A stretch of DNA of 64,000 nucleotides from Rhodovulum sp. ES.010 (lineage in GTDB: Bacteria > Pseudomonadota > Alphaproteobacteria > Rhodobacterales > Rhodobacteraceae): contig NZ_FSRS01000001.1 in the NCBI RefSeq assembly GCF_900142935.1, positions 1,560,001 through 1,624,000 of the forward strand. The letters are read 5' to 3'. Of this stretch, positions 8,766 through 16,968 are shown in pieces. Numbering within the stretch: the stretch's first letter is position 1; each line of letters starts with the position of its first letter. A program made the position numbers and the translations under genes. The notes beneath the pieces are model-generated. The model did no database searches, was not told the DNA's origin, and was given only the letters and a program-made list of their open reading frames with translations.

Positions 8766-9428
8766 TCAGTCTTCTGGCGATAGGACAAGTTTCAGGGACT
8801 TCGGCGCCGCGTGCTCCATATGCTCGCGCATCAATTTGGCGGCGCGCTTGTCGTCGCCGCGCACCATCTCTGAGAAAATCTGATCGTGTTCCTTCCACAC
8901 CCGCAGTGTGGTTCCCGGCACACTCAGAACCTCGCTCATCGCGCGTTGCAGGTGGCGCCAGTTCAGGTTCATTGTGTCAGCGACGATGATGTTGCCGCTC
9001 AAGTTGTAGATCAGGTTGTGAAAGTCCATATCGGCGCGCAGGGCTGATGCTTGATCGCCATTTTGAACGTGGCTTTTTCCGCGGGCAATGATCTCCCGAC
9101 CAAGCGAAATCGCCTCTTTCGTCATGCGGGTTGTGGCCAGGTGGACAGCCAAAGGTTCGACGGCAGTCCGGAACTGGTAGATTGAGTCGAACAGCGTTTG
9201 GTCGATGGGGGCAACGACAACCCCACGCTTGCCTGTGTCCTGCACGAATCGCTGGGCCTTGAGCATGGCAATCGCGCTGTTCACCGGCTGGCGCGAGACT
9301 TGCAGGCGCTCTGCCAATTCATCTTGGTTCAGCCGCTCACCCGCCTTTATGTCGCCCGAGCAAATCGCTTCGAGGAGCGCATCGTAGGCCTGCTCTACCA
9401 GCGTTTTCTTTTGGGTAAGTGCTTCCAT
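8766..9428 (-). CDS. GntR/FadR-family (FCD) transcriptional regulator of the hcm operon
   Basis: A GntR winged helix occupies residues 8-70 (LVEQAYDALLEAI, then LNQDELAERLQVSRQPVNSA) and is followed by a helical FCD ligand domain of about 140 residues, with histidines in DMDFHNLIYNLSG and EHDQIFSEM as usual for metal-assisted organic-acid binding. It diverges from hcmB with 127 bp between starts. A perfect 16-bp palindrome lies over the hcmB promoter, so it probably represses the operon and is released by an intermediate such as 2-hydroxyisobutyrate or its CoA ester (inference). The start at 9428 was preferred to 9446 because AGAGG precedes it at good spacing. Confidence 0.88.
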   Translation of the reverse strand: MEALTQKKTLVEQAYDALLEAICSGDIKAGERLNQDELAERLQVSRQPVNSAIAMLKAQRFVQDTGKRGVVVAPIDQTLFDSIYQFRTAVEPLAVHLATTRMTKEAISLGREIIARGKSHVQNGDQASALRADMDFHNLIYNLSGNIIVADTMNLNWRHLQRAMSEVLSVPGTTLRVWKEHDQIFSEMVRGDDKRAAKLMREHMEHAAPKSLKLVLSPED

Positions 9429-9488
9429 ACCGCGCCTCTTTGGCAAGTCGTCATCCGGACCTCCCTCACCCCCACCATAAGCTCAGTG

Positions 9489-9526
9489 TTGACACATCGC
9501 AACCGTTCGTATTTCGTATACGAAAT
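9489..9526 (+). promoter_or_regulatory. hcm operon promoter with overlapping GntR-type palindrome
   Basis: TTGACA at 9489-9494 is a perfect -35 hexamer. The expected -10 position falls inside ATTTCGTATACGAAAT (9511-9526), a perfect 16-bp palindrome with the GTATAC centre typical of FCD-type GntR operators. Binding there would block RNA polymerase. A ribosome-binding site AAGGGAGAG precedes the hcmB ATG at 9556. Confidence 0.75.
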
Positions 9527-9555
9527 TTCACATACGGGACGCGAAGGGAGAGATC

Positions 9556-9963
9556 ATGTCGGCACCGATCCGGGTTTTGCTCGCGAAAGTTGGCCTCGAC
9601 GGCCATGACCGCGGCGTCAAGGTTGTCGCACGCACGCTGCGCGATGGCGGCATGGACGTCGTCTACACCGGGCTGCACAGGACGCCAGAGGAGGTCGTCA
9701 CGGCCGCCGTGCAGGAAGACGTCGATATTCTCGGCGTCAGCCTGCTGTCCGGCGTCCAAATGACGGTCTTCCCCAAAATTTTCGCGCTGCTGAAGGAAAA
9801 GAATGTCGAAGACATGATCATCGTCGCCGGCGGCGTCATGCCCGATGAGGACGTCGCCGAACTCAAGAGGATGGGCGTTGCCGAAGTACTTTTGCAGGAC
9901 ACGCCACCGCAGCAGATCATCGATACTCTGACGAGCCTCGTCGAGGCGCGGGGTGCGCGCTGA
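9556..9963 (+). CDS. hcmB: 2-hydroxyisobutyryl-CoA mutase, small (B12-binding) subunit
   Basis: This 135-residue cobalamin-binding subunit is the first gene of the operon. The B12 lower-ligand motif DxHxxG is present as GLDGHDRG (His17), with downstream SLLSG and GGVMP segments that line the nucleotide tail. It is a stand-alone Rossmann domain, as in hydroxyisobutyryl- and isobutyryl-type mutases, rather than fused to the catalytic barrel. It pairs with HcmA (12372-14063) to rearrange 2-hydroxyisobutyryl-CoA to 3-hydroxybutyryl-CoA. Its stop overlaps the ATG of the ligase gene (TGATG), which indicates coupled translation. Confidence 0.93.
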   Translation: MSAPIRVLLAKVGLDGHDRGVKVVARTLRDGGMDVVYTGLHRTPEEVVTAAVQEDVDILGVSLLSGVQMTVFPKIFALLKEKNVEDMIIVAGGVMPDEDVAELKRMGVAEVLLQDTPPQQIIDTLTSLVEARGAR

Positions 9964-11408
9964 TGGCCGCGGGCATGGAGTACTGGTCATGGCCTCCGCG
10001 CTATGACGAAAACTATTCGCCGGATCCGGGCAGCAGATGTTGGTTTCCGCATCGCGAAACCATGCACGCGGCAGACCGTGAGGCAGCGATCCTGAAGCGC
10101 CTGCAAGAGGTCTGCGCTTATGCCTACGAACATGCGCCCTTCTATCGCAAGAAATGGGAAGAAAGCGGATTCCACCCCTCTCAACTGAAATCGCTTGAGG
10201 ACTTCGAGTCCCGCGTGCCGGTGGTCAAGAAGGGTGATCTTCGAGCAGCCCAGGAGGCCCATCCACCTTTCGGCGATTACCTCTGTGTGCCGGAAAGTGA
10301 AGTCTTCCACGTCCACGGCACCAGTGGCACCACCGGTCGGCCGACCGCATTTGGCGTTTCACAAAACGACTGGCGCTCCATCGCCAACGCCCATGCGCGG
10401 ATCATGTGGGCAATGGGCATGCGCCCGGGCGACACTATCTGTGTGGCCGCCATCTTCTCGCTCTACATGGGCAGTTGGGGAGCCTTAGCTGGGGCCGAGC
10501 GTCTTGGCGCCAAAGCGTTTCCTTTCGGTGCCGGAGCGGCTGGCATGTCCTCGCGCTGCGCCCAGTGGCTGGACATTTTGAAGCCTGCCGGCTTCTACGG
10601 CACCCCGACCTACGCCATCCACCTCGCCGAGACCGCCATCAGGGACGGGCGTGATCCGCGCAAGTTCGGTCTGAAATTCATGTTCTTCTCGGGCGAGCCG
10701 GGTGCGTCAATCCCCTCGATCCGTGAGCGCATCGAAGATCTGTACGGCGCCAAGGTTTATGACAGTGGCTCCATGGGCGAAATGACGCCCTGGATGCACG
10801 TCGCCGGGTCCGAGCAAACCCCGGGCATGATGTGCTGGCAGGACATCGTCTATACCGAAGTCTGCGATCCAAAAACGCACCATCGCGTTCCCTACGGGCA
10901 GCGCGGCACGCCAGTCTACACCCATCTTGAACGGACTTCGCAGCCAATGATCCGGCTGGAATCCGGCGATCTCACAGTGTGGACCAACGATGCCACTCCC
11001 TGCGGCCGGACATATCCGCAGCTACCCATGGGCATCATCGGTCGGATCGACGACATGATCACCATCCGGGGCGAGAACGTCTATCCGTCCGAGATCGAGG
11101 CAGCACTGAGCCAGCTTTCTGGTTACGGCGGCGAACATCGCATCTTCATCACCCGCGAGGGTACGATGGACGAAATGCTGATTTCGGTCGAGCAAGACGG
11201 CGAGGGCTGGGCACGCGGCGAGGACAGCCAAAAAGCCTTCCACGCAACCGTTGCCACGCAGCTGCACAACATGCTGGGCCTGCGCTCAGTGATCGAGATC
11301 GTCGCGCCAAACACTCATCTGCGGACCGACTTCAAGGCCAAGCGCGTCGTCGATGACCGGCAGGCCTTTATTGAGATGCAGGCCCGTCACCTGAAGGTGT
11401 CCTCCTGA
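9963..11408 (+). CDS. hcl: 2-hydroxyisobutyrate-CoA ligase (PaaK-like AMP-forming)
   Basis: This 481-residue adenylate-forming ligase of the phenylacetate-CoA ligase group has the phosphate-binding motif HGTSGTTGRPTAF (118-130), a substrate-pocket segment FFSGEPGASIPSI, the adenine-contact ESGDLTVW, and the hinge/C-terminal motif GRIDDMITIRGENVYPSEIE that positions the lid domain. In Aquincola the equivalent gene (hcl) lies in the mutase cluster and activates 2-hydroxyisobutyrate with ATP and CoA. Placement between hcmB and the chaperone gene supports the same substrate here. The exact acid is inferred from context. Confidence 0.88.
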   Translation: MAAGMEYWSWPPRYDENYSPDPGSRCWFPHRETMHAADREAAILKRLQEVCAYAYEHAPFYRKKWEESGFHPSQLKSLEDFESRVPVVKKGDLRAAQEAHPPFGDYLCVPESEVFHVHGTSGTTGRPTAFGVSQNDWRSIANAHARIMWAMGMRPGDTICVAAIFSLYMGSWGALAGAERLGAKAFPFGAGAAGMSSRCAQWLDILKPAGFYGTPTYAIHLAETAIRDGRDPRKFGLKFMFFSGEPGASIPSIRERIEDLYGAKVYDSGSMGEMTPWMHVAGSEQTPGMMCWQDIVYTEVCDPKTHHRVPYGQRGTPVYTHLERTSQPMIRLESGDLTVWTNDATPCGRTYPQLPMGIIGRIDDMITIRGENVYPSEIEAALSQLSGYGGEHRIFITREGTMDEMLISVEQDGEGWARGEDSQKAFHATVATQLHNMLGLRSVIEIVAPNTHLRTDFKAKRVVDDRQAFIEMQARHLKVSS

Positions 11409-12379
11409 TGGCCCGGCGGTACATTCCGTCGCCTGATCTGATCGCGCCCGCTGCTGCTGGGGAAACCTGGGCTATCGCCCGGTTGATCAGCCGTGCCGAG
11501 GTTGGAGTGCCGGAAGTGCGCGAGGCCATCGGCCAGATCTACAAGCGCGCCGGCCGAGCGCATGTGATCGGGATCACCGGCGTGCCCGGCTCGGGCAAGT
11601 CCACCCTGGTCGGAAAACTGGTGAGACGGTTGCGCGGTGACGACCTGAAAGTTGCCGTCGTCGCGATCGACCCGTCCAGCCCTTATTCAGGTGGCTCGAT
11701 CCTTGGCGACCGCATTCGGATGTCCGACCTCGTGCTGGACCCGAATGTCTTCATCCGGTCAATGGCTACGCGCGGCGCGGTCGGCGGCATGGCCCATGCG
11801 GCGCTCGACGTGGTGGACATCCTCGACCTCGCAGGCTTCGACAAGATCATCATCGAGACGGTCGGCGTTGGCCAGGACGAGGTGGAAATTGCCAAGTCCT
11901 CGCACACCACAGTCGTCGTCTCTGCCCCCGGCCTCGGCGACGAGATACAGGCGATCAAGGCAGGTATCCTCGAAATCGCTGATATCCATGTCGTCTCGAA
12001 ATGCGACAGATCGGACGCCAACCGAACCCTCACCGATCTGAAGATGATGCTGAAAGATGGGATCAGCGGGGCGTTGACCCGGGGCTGGCTGCCGCCAGTC
12101 ATCGGAACCTCCTCGGTTGACGGCGACGGTTTCGACGAGCTGGTCGCAACCTTCGACAAGCACCTGCAAAGCCTCGATGGCCCCGCTGGGGCAGAGCGCC
12201 GGGCGCAGATCTCGACCTTCCGCCTTCAGAAGGCGGCAGAGACCCTCATGCTCGAGCGGCTTCGCGACGAGGGTGAATTTGGCACTCAAGGACCGCGCGT
12301 TGCCTCGCGACAGACCGATCCCTACGCGGCGGCCAGCGCGATCGTGAAACAATTCTCCAGGGAGACCAACCATGTCTAA
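11408..12379 (+). CDS. meaH: MeaB/ArgK-type G-protein chaperone for the mutase
   Basis: This 323-residue P-loop GTPase of the MeaB family has Walker A GVPGSGKS (58-65), the switch segment DPSSPYSGGSILGDRIRM, GVGQDEVEIA, and a G4-type base-recognition motif SKCD in place of the usual NKxD. The family gates delivery of adenosylcobalamin to acyl-CoA mutases and removes inactivated cofactor. Here it lies between the ligase and the large mutase subunit, overlapping both (TGATG on the left, 8 bp on the right). The dedicated copy in the cluster matches Aquincola, where it is called MeaH. The SKCD change is worth noting but is within family variation. Confidence 0.9.
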   Translation: MARRYIPSPDLIAPAAAGETWAIARLISRAEVGVPEVREAIGQIYKRAGRAHVIGITGVPGSGKSTLVGKLVRRLRGDDLKVAVVAIDPSSPYSGGSILGDRIRMSDLVLDPNVFIRSMATRGAVGGMAHAALDVVDILDLAGFDKIIIETVGVGQDEVEIAKSSHTTVVVSAPGLGDEIQAIKAGILEIADIHVVSKCDRSDANRTLTDLKMMLKDGISGALTRGWLPPVIGTSSVDGDGFDELVATFDKHLQSLDGPAGAERRAQISTFRLQKAAETLMLERLRDEGEFGTQGPRVASRQTDPYAAASAIVKQFSRETNHV

Positions 12380-14063
12380 GACCATCAGCCAATCCACTCC
12401 CGAAGACATCAGGGCAACCGTGGAGGCCTGGGAAGAGAACGAAGTCGCCAACTTCATCGCCCGCGCGCCGGAGACGAAAGAACAGTACTACACGCTTGGC
12501 GATTTCCCGGTGAAACGCACATACACTGCTGCCGACATCGCCGACACCCCTGCCGAGGACATTGGCCTGCCCGGGCGGTATCCCTTCACCCGAGGCCCCT
12601 ATCCGACCATGTATCGTGGCCGGAACTGGACGATGCGGCAGATCGCGGGGTTCGGTACGGGAGAGGACACCAACAAGCGGTTCAAGTTTCTGATCGAACA
12701 AGGGCAGACCGGCATTTCGACCGATTTCGACATGCCGACCCTGATGGGCTACGACAGCGACCACCCCATGTCCGACGGAGAAGTTGGTCGCGAGGGCGTG
12801 GCCATCGACACGCTCGCCGACATGCGGGCTCTTCTCGAAGGGATCGACCTCGAGAAAATCTCGGTTTCCCTGACGATCAACCCGACCGCATGGATCCTGC
12901 TCGCGATGTACATCGCGCTGTGTGAAGAACGCGGCTACGACCTCAACAAGGTCTCCGGCACTGTCCAGGCCGATATTCTAAAGGAGTATATGGCGCAGAA
13001 GGAGTATATCTATCCGATCGCTCCCTCGGTTCGGATCGTGCGCGATATCATCGGCTACACCACCAAAACGATGAAGCGCTATAACCCGATAAACATATCC
13101 GGTTACCACATTTCTGAGGCGGGTTCTTCGCCGATCCACGAGGCGGCGTTCACGCTGGCGAACCTCATCGTCTATGTTGATGAAGTTCTGAAAACCGGCG
13201 TCGATGTGGACGATTTCGCTCCGCGCCTTGCCTTTTTCTTTGTCTGCCAGGCGGATTTCTTCGAAGAGATCGCCAAATTTCGAGCGCTCCGTCGCTGCTA
13301 CGCCAAGATCATGAAAGAGCGGTTCGGCGCCAAGAAGCCGGAATCCATGCGCCTGCGCTTCCATTGCCAGACGGCGGCCGCTTCGCTGACCAAGCCGCAG
13401 TACATGGTCAACGTTATGAGAACCACGACACAGGCGTTGGCTGCCGTTCTTGGCGGCGCACAGTCGTTGCATACCAACGGCTACGACGAAGCCTTCGCCA
13501 TCCCCACTGAACACGCCATGTACTTAGCGCTCCGCACACAACAAGTAATCGCCGATGAAACCGGGGTGACGCAGGTCGTCGATCCGTTGGGTGGTTCCTA
13601 TTTCGTGGAAAGCCTGACCAACGACTACGAGAAGAAGATCTTCGAGATCCTGGACGAAGTCGAAGAGCGCGGCGGCACCATCAAGCTGATCGAAGAAGGT
13701 TGGTTCCAAAAGCACATCGCGGACTTCGCCTATGAAACCGCGCTGCGAAAGCAGTCGGGCGAAAAGCCGGTCATCGGCGTGAACCGCTACGTTCTGGACG
13801 AAAGCGACGTCAAGATTGAGGTCCATCCCTACGACGAAACCACCGCCAAGCGTCAGATCGACCGCACCCAATCGGTTCGCGCGAACCGCGACGAAGCCAA
13901 GGTGCAAGCCCTTCTGGACCAGCTTGTCGAGGTTGCCAAGGACGATAGCCAGAACGTTATGCCGGTCACGATCGAATTGGTGAAGCAAGGGGCGACAATG
14001 GGCGACATCGTCGAGAAACTGAAAGGCATCTGGGGCGTCTATCGGGAAACTCCGGTCTTCTGA
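12372..14063 (+). CDS. hcmA: 2-hydroxyisobutyryl-CoA mutase, large (catalytic) subunit
   Basis: This 563-residue TIM-barrel mutase subunit catalyses the carbon-skeleton rearrangement of 2-hydroxyisobutyryl-CoA to (S)-3-hydroxybutyryl-CoA. Two residues separate it from methylmalonyl-CoA and isobutyryl-CoA mutases: Ile91 in TMRQIAGF (Ile90 of the Aquincola enzyme, Tyr in methylmalonyl-CoA mutase) and Asp118 in GISTDFDMPT (Asp117, which contacts the substrate hydroxyl). Most of the chain reads like the Aquincola protein. It needs HcmB for cobalamin. The start ATG overlaps the end of the chaperone gene. With ligase and dehydrogenase in the same operon the assignment is strong. Confidence 0.95.
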   Translation: MSKTISQSTPEDIRATVEAWEENEVANFIARAPETKEQYYTLGDFPVKRTYTAADIADTPAEDIGLPGRYPFTRGPYPTMYRGRNWTMRQIAGFGTGEDTNKRFKFLIEQGQTGISTDFDMPTLMGYDSDHPMSDGEVGREGVAIDTLADMRALLEGIDLEKISVSLTINPTAWILLAMYIALCEERGYDLNKVSGTVQADILKEYMAQKEYIYPIAPSVRIVRDIIGYTTKTMKRYNPINISGYHISEAGSSPIHEAAFTLANLIVYVDEVLKTGVDVDDFAPRLAFFFVCQADFFEEIAKFRALRRCYAKIMKERFGAKKPESMRLRFHCQTAAASLTKPQYMVNVMRTTTQALAAVLGGAQSLHTNGYDEAFAIPTEHAMYLALRTQQVIADETGVTQVVDPLGGSYFVESLTNDYEKKIFEILDEVEERGGTIKLIEEGWFQKHIADFAYETALRKQSGEKPVIGVNRYVLDESDVKIEVHPYDETTAKRQIDRTQSVRANRDEAKVQALLDQLVEVAKDDSQNVMPVTIELVKQGATMGDIVEKLKGIWGVYRETPVF

Positions 14064-14066
14064 TCG

Positions 14067-14354
14067 ATGGGGCAACTTCGAAAGAAGGCCAAGGCCCTGT
14101 CACAACGAGTTAGAGAAGGCGACCGAGATGCAGCAGTCGAACTGCTACAGCACAGCGTCAAACTGGGCCACGGGAAGCTCGCCCTGCGCCGACTCTTTCT
14201 CGCTCGGGCGATGGGCGCAGCCGTTCCCAACGACGACCTTCGGTGCTGCCTGTCAATTTTCCACAAGTTGCCGCGCGCAACGACGGACGCGATGGCGGCA
14301 GAAGAACACCGCAAGGCAGCCCGCTACATGAAAAGAAAGAAGACGGATGGCTGA
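14067..14354 (+). CDS. Small basic protein of unknown function in the hcm operon
   Basis: This 95-residue, Lys/Arg-rich, mostly helical protein starts 3 bases after the hcmA stop and overlaps the next gene by 8 bases, so it is clearly cotranscribed and probably translated by coupling. Its helices (VREGDRDAAVELLQHSVKL, then GKLALRRLFLARAMGA) look like a short Sel1/TPR-type helical hairpin. The C-terminus RYMKRKKTDG is strongly basic. No motif points to a reaction. Its position directly after the mutase suggests a helper role for the mutase or cofactor loading, but this is a guess. Confidence 0.65.
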   Translation: MGQLRKKAKALSQRVREGDRDAAVELLQHSVKLGHGKLALRRLFLARAMGAAVPNDDLRCCLSIFHKLPRATTDAMAAEEHRKAARYMKRKKTDG

Positions 14355-15387
14355 TTACCTCGCCCCTTTGCGCGCCGACTATGACGGAAACTCCCCCGAT
14401 CTGAAGGGCGCTCCGGCCTTTGCCGGGGAAGGTGCCGTTGTTCTGGGACGTACGACGCTGGGCGCCGCCGCTTGGCTTGGGGCTTGGTCCGTGATCCGGG
14501 CCGACGGGCACTATGTCCGGATTGGCGAGGACTTTCATCTCGGCGAACACGCGACCGTGCATATCGCTCATGACATTTACCCCACTCATATCGGCGACCG
14601 TGTGACAGCCGGAAAAGGAGCGGTGATACACGCGTGCACGTTGGGAGATGGCTGCGTTGTCGAACGCGAGGCCGTAATTCTCGATGGTTCGCGCATTGGC
14701 GCTGGCGCCGTGATTTCAGCCGGCTCTGTGGTTTTTCCACGAAGTGAATTGGAAGGCGGCTGGCTCTATTCTGGCAGCCCCGCCAAACCGGTCGCCCGCG
14801 TTTCCCCACCGGAACTGGAAGGTTTTCACCAGAAGATCCGCAATGCTGGAGCAAAGGACGACCCGGGCGATCACTGGCCCCAGCCCCGCCTCGACTGCTT
14901 CGTCGCCCCCTCCGCCCGGGTGCGCGGAACGGTTTCGGTCGGTGAAGGCGTGGGCGTCTGGTATGGCTGCCGCCTCGACGCAGGCGCGCATCGGATTGTC
15001 ATCGGCGATGGCACCAACGTTCAGGACAACAGCATTCTATCTTGCGATGCGGCCGATATCTTGGTCGGCCCGGATGTCACCATCGGTCACAACGTGACCA
15101 TATCCGACTGCAACATCGGGTCCAGCAGCCTGATCGGCATCGGATCGTTGATCGCCCCAGGAACGATTGTCGAAAGCGAAGTTCTCGTCGCCGCCGGCAC
15201 CCATACAGAACCGGGCCAGCGACTGACCGCTGGCCAAGTCTGGGCAGGTCGCCCGGCGCGCCCGATCGCTCAAATGGACGAGCACAAACGCAAAATGACT
15301 GCGGATATCCTTTCGGTCTACCGCAACTACGCGGACAGCTTCCGCGCGTCGCCACACAGACCTTTGACCCAGCCTGCGGAGGACTGA
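14347..15387 (+). CDS. Tandem gamma-carbonic-anhydrase-like (left-handed beta-helix) protein
   Basis: At 346 residues this is about twice the usual length (170-200) of PaaY/CaiE/gamma-carbonic-anhydrase proteins. It contains two hexapeptide-repeat units, roughly residues 10-160 and 175-335, each ending in a GxPAxPxA/R segment (YSGSPAKPVA, WAGRPARPIA). The zinc histidines look incomplete in both halves: the first has GKGAVIHAC where the family has GHxxxxHxC, and the second has GHNVTISDC, keeping only the first histidine of that pair. It may therefore be a non-catalytic scaffold, a thioesterase-like helper as PaaY is, or a half-site enzyme. It is embedded in the hcm operon, overlapping the gene before. 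Confidence 0.75.
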   Translation: MADYLAPLRADYDGNSPDLKGAPAFAGEGAVVLGRTTLGAAAWLGAWSVIRADGHYVRIGEDFHLGEHATVHIAHDIYPTHIGDRVTAGKGAVIHACTLGDGCVVEREAVILDGSRIGAGAVISAGSVVFPRSELEGGWLYSGSPAKPVARVSPPELEGFHQKIRNAGAKDDPGDHWPQPRLDCFVAPSARVRGTVSVGEGVGVWYGCRLDAGAHRIVIGDGTNVQDNSILSCDAADILVGPDVTIGHNVTISDCNIGSSSLIGIGSLIAPGTIVESEVLVAAGTHTEPGQRLTAGQVWAGRPARPIAQMDEHKRKMTADILSVYRNYADSFRASPHRPLTQPAED

Positions 15388-15388
15388 A

Positions 15389-15958
15389 ATGGGGAACCGA
15401 CTTTCTAGAATCGTGACGCGCACGGGCGATGCCGGAAAGACCGGATTGTCCGACGGGTCTCGGGTGGACAAAGACACGCCACGGATGGAAGCCATCGGCA
15501 CCATCGACGAACTGAACAGCCAGATCGGTTTTGCGCGCAGCCTCATCGCTGGGTCTGAGGACATGGAGGACATCCGGAACATGCTGGTTCTGGCGCAGCA
15601 TGACCTGTTCGACTTGGGTGGCGCCCTGTCACTTCCAGGCGCGGACCTGTTGACCAAGGCGCATATCGATCGGATTGAGGCCAGCGCGGAACGCCTAAAC
15701 GCGAAATTGCCGGCCTTGAAGGAGTTCATCCTGCCGGGTGGATCTCCTGCGGTGGGCGCTTTCCATGTTGCGCGCACCACCTGTCGGCGGGCCGAACGAC
15801 GGTTACTTTCGCAGCTCGACTGTGATCCGCAGCCCGGAGCATTTGGGCTGGCGTATCTCAATCGTCTCTCTGATCTTTTGTTCATAATGGCCCGCACAGT
15901 CGGTGCCTCTGATGGAAGTGGCGAGCAATACTGGGAAGCTGGAAAGAGTTTGGCCTGA
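15389..15958 (+). CDS. ATP:cob(I)alamin adenosyltransferase (PduO type)
   Basis: This 189-residue PduO-family enzyme has the N-terminal ATP-binding signature TRTGDAGKTGLSDG (9-22), the GTIDELNSQIGFARS segment and the cobalamin-side motif LPGGSPAVGAFHVARTTCRRAER. It transfers the adenosyl group from ATP to cob(I)alamin and so supplies adenosylcobalamin for HcmAB. It starts one base after the upstream gene's stop. A dedicated adenosyltransferase in a mutase operon is common and supports B12 dependence. It appears full length and intact. Confidence 0.92.
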   Translation: MGNRLSRIVTRTGDAGKTGLSDGSRVDKDTPRMEAIGTIDELNSQIGFARSLIAGSEDMEDIRNMLVLAQHDLFDLGGALSLPGADLLTKAHIDRIEASAERLNAKLPALKEFILPGGSPAVGAFHVARTTCRRAERRLLSQLDCDPQPGAFGLAYLNRLSDLLFIMARTVGASDGSGEQYWEAGKSLA

Positions 15959-15986
15959 TGCTCGTCAACCGAGGAACACACCGGTG

Positions 15987-16865
15987 ATGAGCATGAATGT
16001 TGGGGTCATTGGCGCCGGTCAGATGGGATCCGGCATCGCGCAGGTCTTCGTTCAAGCTGGATACGACGTGATCCTGCACGATGTGTCCGACACCCAATTG
16101 AAAGCGGGATACGACCGGATAGCGCGAACCTTGGATCGCACAGTCGATAAGGGTCGCATGACCCGGACCGAGGCTGACGCGGCCCTTTCTCACCTGCGCC
16201 TTTCCGGATCGCTGGAGGAGATTGGCGCGACCGAACTGGTGGTCGAAAGCGCAACAGAAAACGAAACGATCAAACGCAAGATTTTTACCGACCTGACACC
16301 TCTTCTGGCCGAGCAAACGTTGCTCACGACCAATACGTCGTCACTGTCCATCACTCGCCTGGCCGCGATGACCGATCGCCCGGAACGGTTCATGGGGCTC
16401 CATTTCATGAACCCGGTCCCGGTCATGCAGCTGGTCGAGTTGATCCGGGGCATCGCGACGGACGCGGCAACTTTCAGAAGCATCGCCGGTGTCGTGGAAC
16501 GGCTGGGTAAGACGGCCAGCACGTCGGAAGACTACCCCGCTTTCATCGTGAACCGGATTCTGATCCCAATGATCAACGAAGCGGTCTATGCACTGTATGA
16601 GGGAGTCGGGAATGTCACGTCGATCGATGTTTCCATGCGCCTTGGCGCAAACCACGCAATGGGCCCGCTGGAACTGGCGGATTTCATCGGACTGGATACC
16701 TGCCTCGCCATCATGAATGTTCTGAATGATGGCTTGGGAGATACAAAATACCGGCCTTGCCCGTTACTGGTCAAATATGTTGAGGCCGGGTGGCTGGGCA
16801 GAAAGGCAAGGCGCGGTTTCTACGATTACCGTGATCCGGATTCCGGACCGGTTCCCACACGGTGA
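15987..16865 (+). CDS. 3-hydroxybutyryl-CoA dehydrogenase
   Basis: This 292-residue two-domain dehydrogenase has an N-terminal NAD-binding glycine motif GVIGAGQMGSGIAQ and acidic ribose-binding LHDVS. Catalytic residues are the Ser/Asn set (NTSSLSIT), His in GLHFMNPVPVMQLVE, the paired Glu in VVESATEN, and Asn in IVNRILIPMINEA. The C-terminal dimer domain (GANHAMGPLELADFIGLDT) is complete. It oxidises (S)-3-hydroxybutyryl-CoA, the product of HcmAB, to acetoacetyl-CoA. The start at 15987 was chosen because GAGGA precedes it and the NAD motif follows at once; in-frame upstream codons overlap the adenosyltransferase gene. It is the last gene of the operon. Confidence 0.92.
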   Translation: MSMNVGVIGAGQMGSGIAQVFVQAGYDVILHDVSDTQLKAGYDRIARTLDRTVDKGRMTRTEADAALSHLRLSGSLEEIGATELVVESATENETIKRKIFTDLTPLLAEQTLLTTNTSSLSITRLAAMTDRPERFMGLHFMNPVPVMQLVELIRGIATDAATFRSIAGVVERLGKTASTSEDYPAFIVNRILIPMINEAVYALYEGVGNVTSIDVSMRLGANHAMGPLELADFIGLDTCLAIMNVLNDGLGDTKYRPCPLLVKYVEAGWLGRKARRGFYDYRDPDSGPVPTR

Positions 16866-16968
16866 CTCAAGCCGAGGGTTTTGCGGCCCTCAGGATGTCG
16901 TTTCACACGGCGGCACTGGCGGTGACGCTCTGCCACAGCTTCGCGTCGTTGCAAGGCGTTGAGCATGG

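Noticed and set aside
14347..15387. Active carbonic anhydrase
   Set aside because: Neither beta-helix half appears to keep all three zinc histidines, so catalytic anhydrase activity is not claimed.
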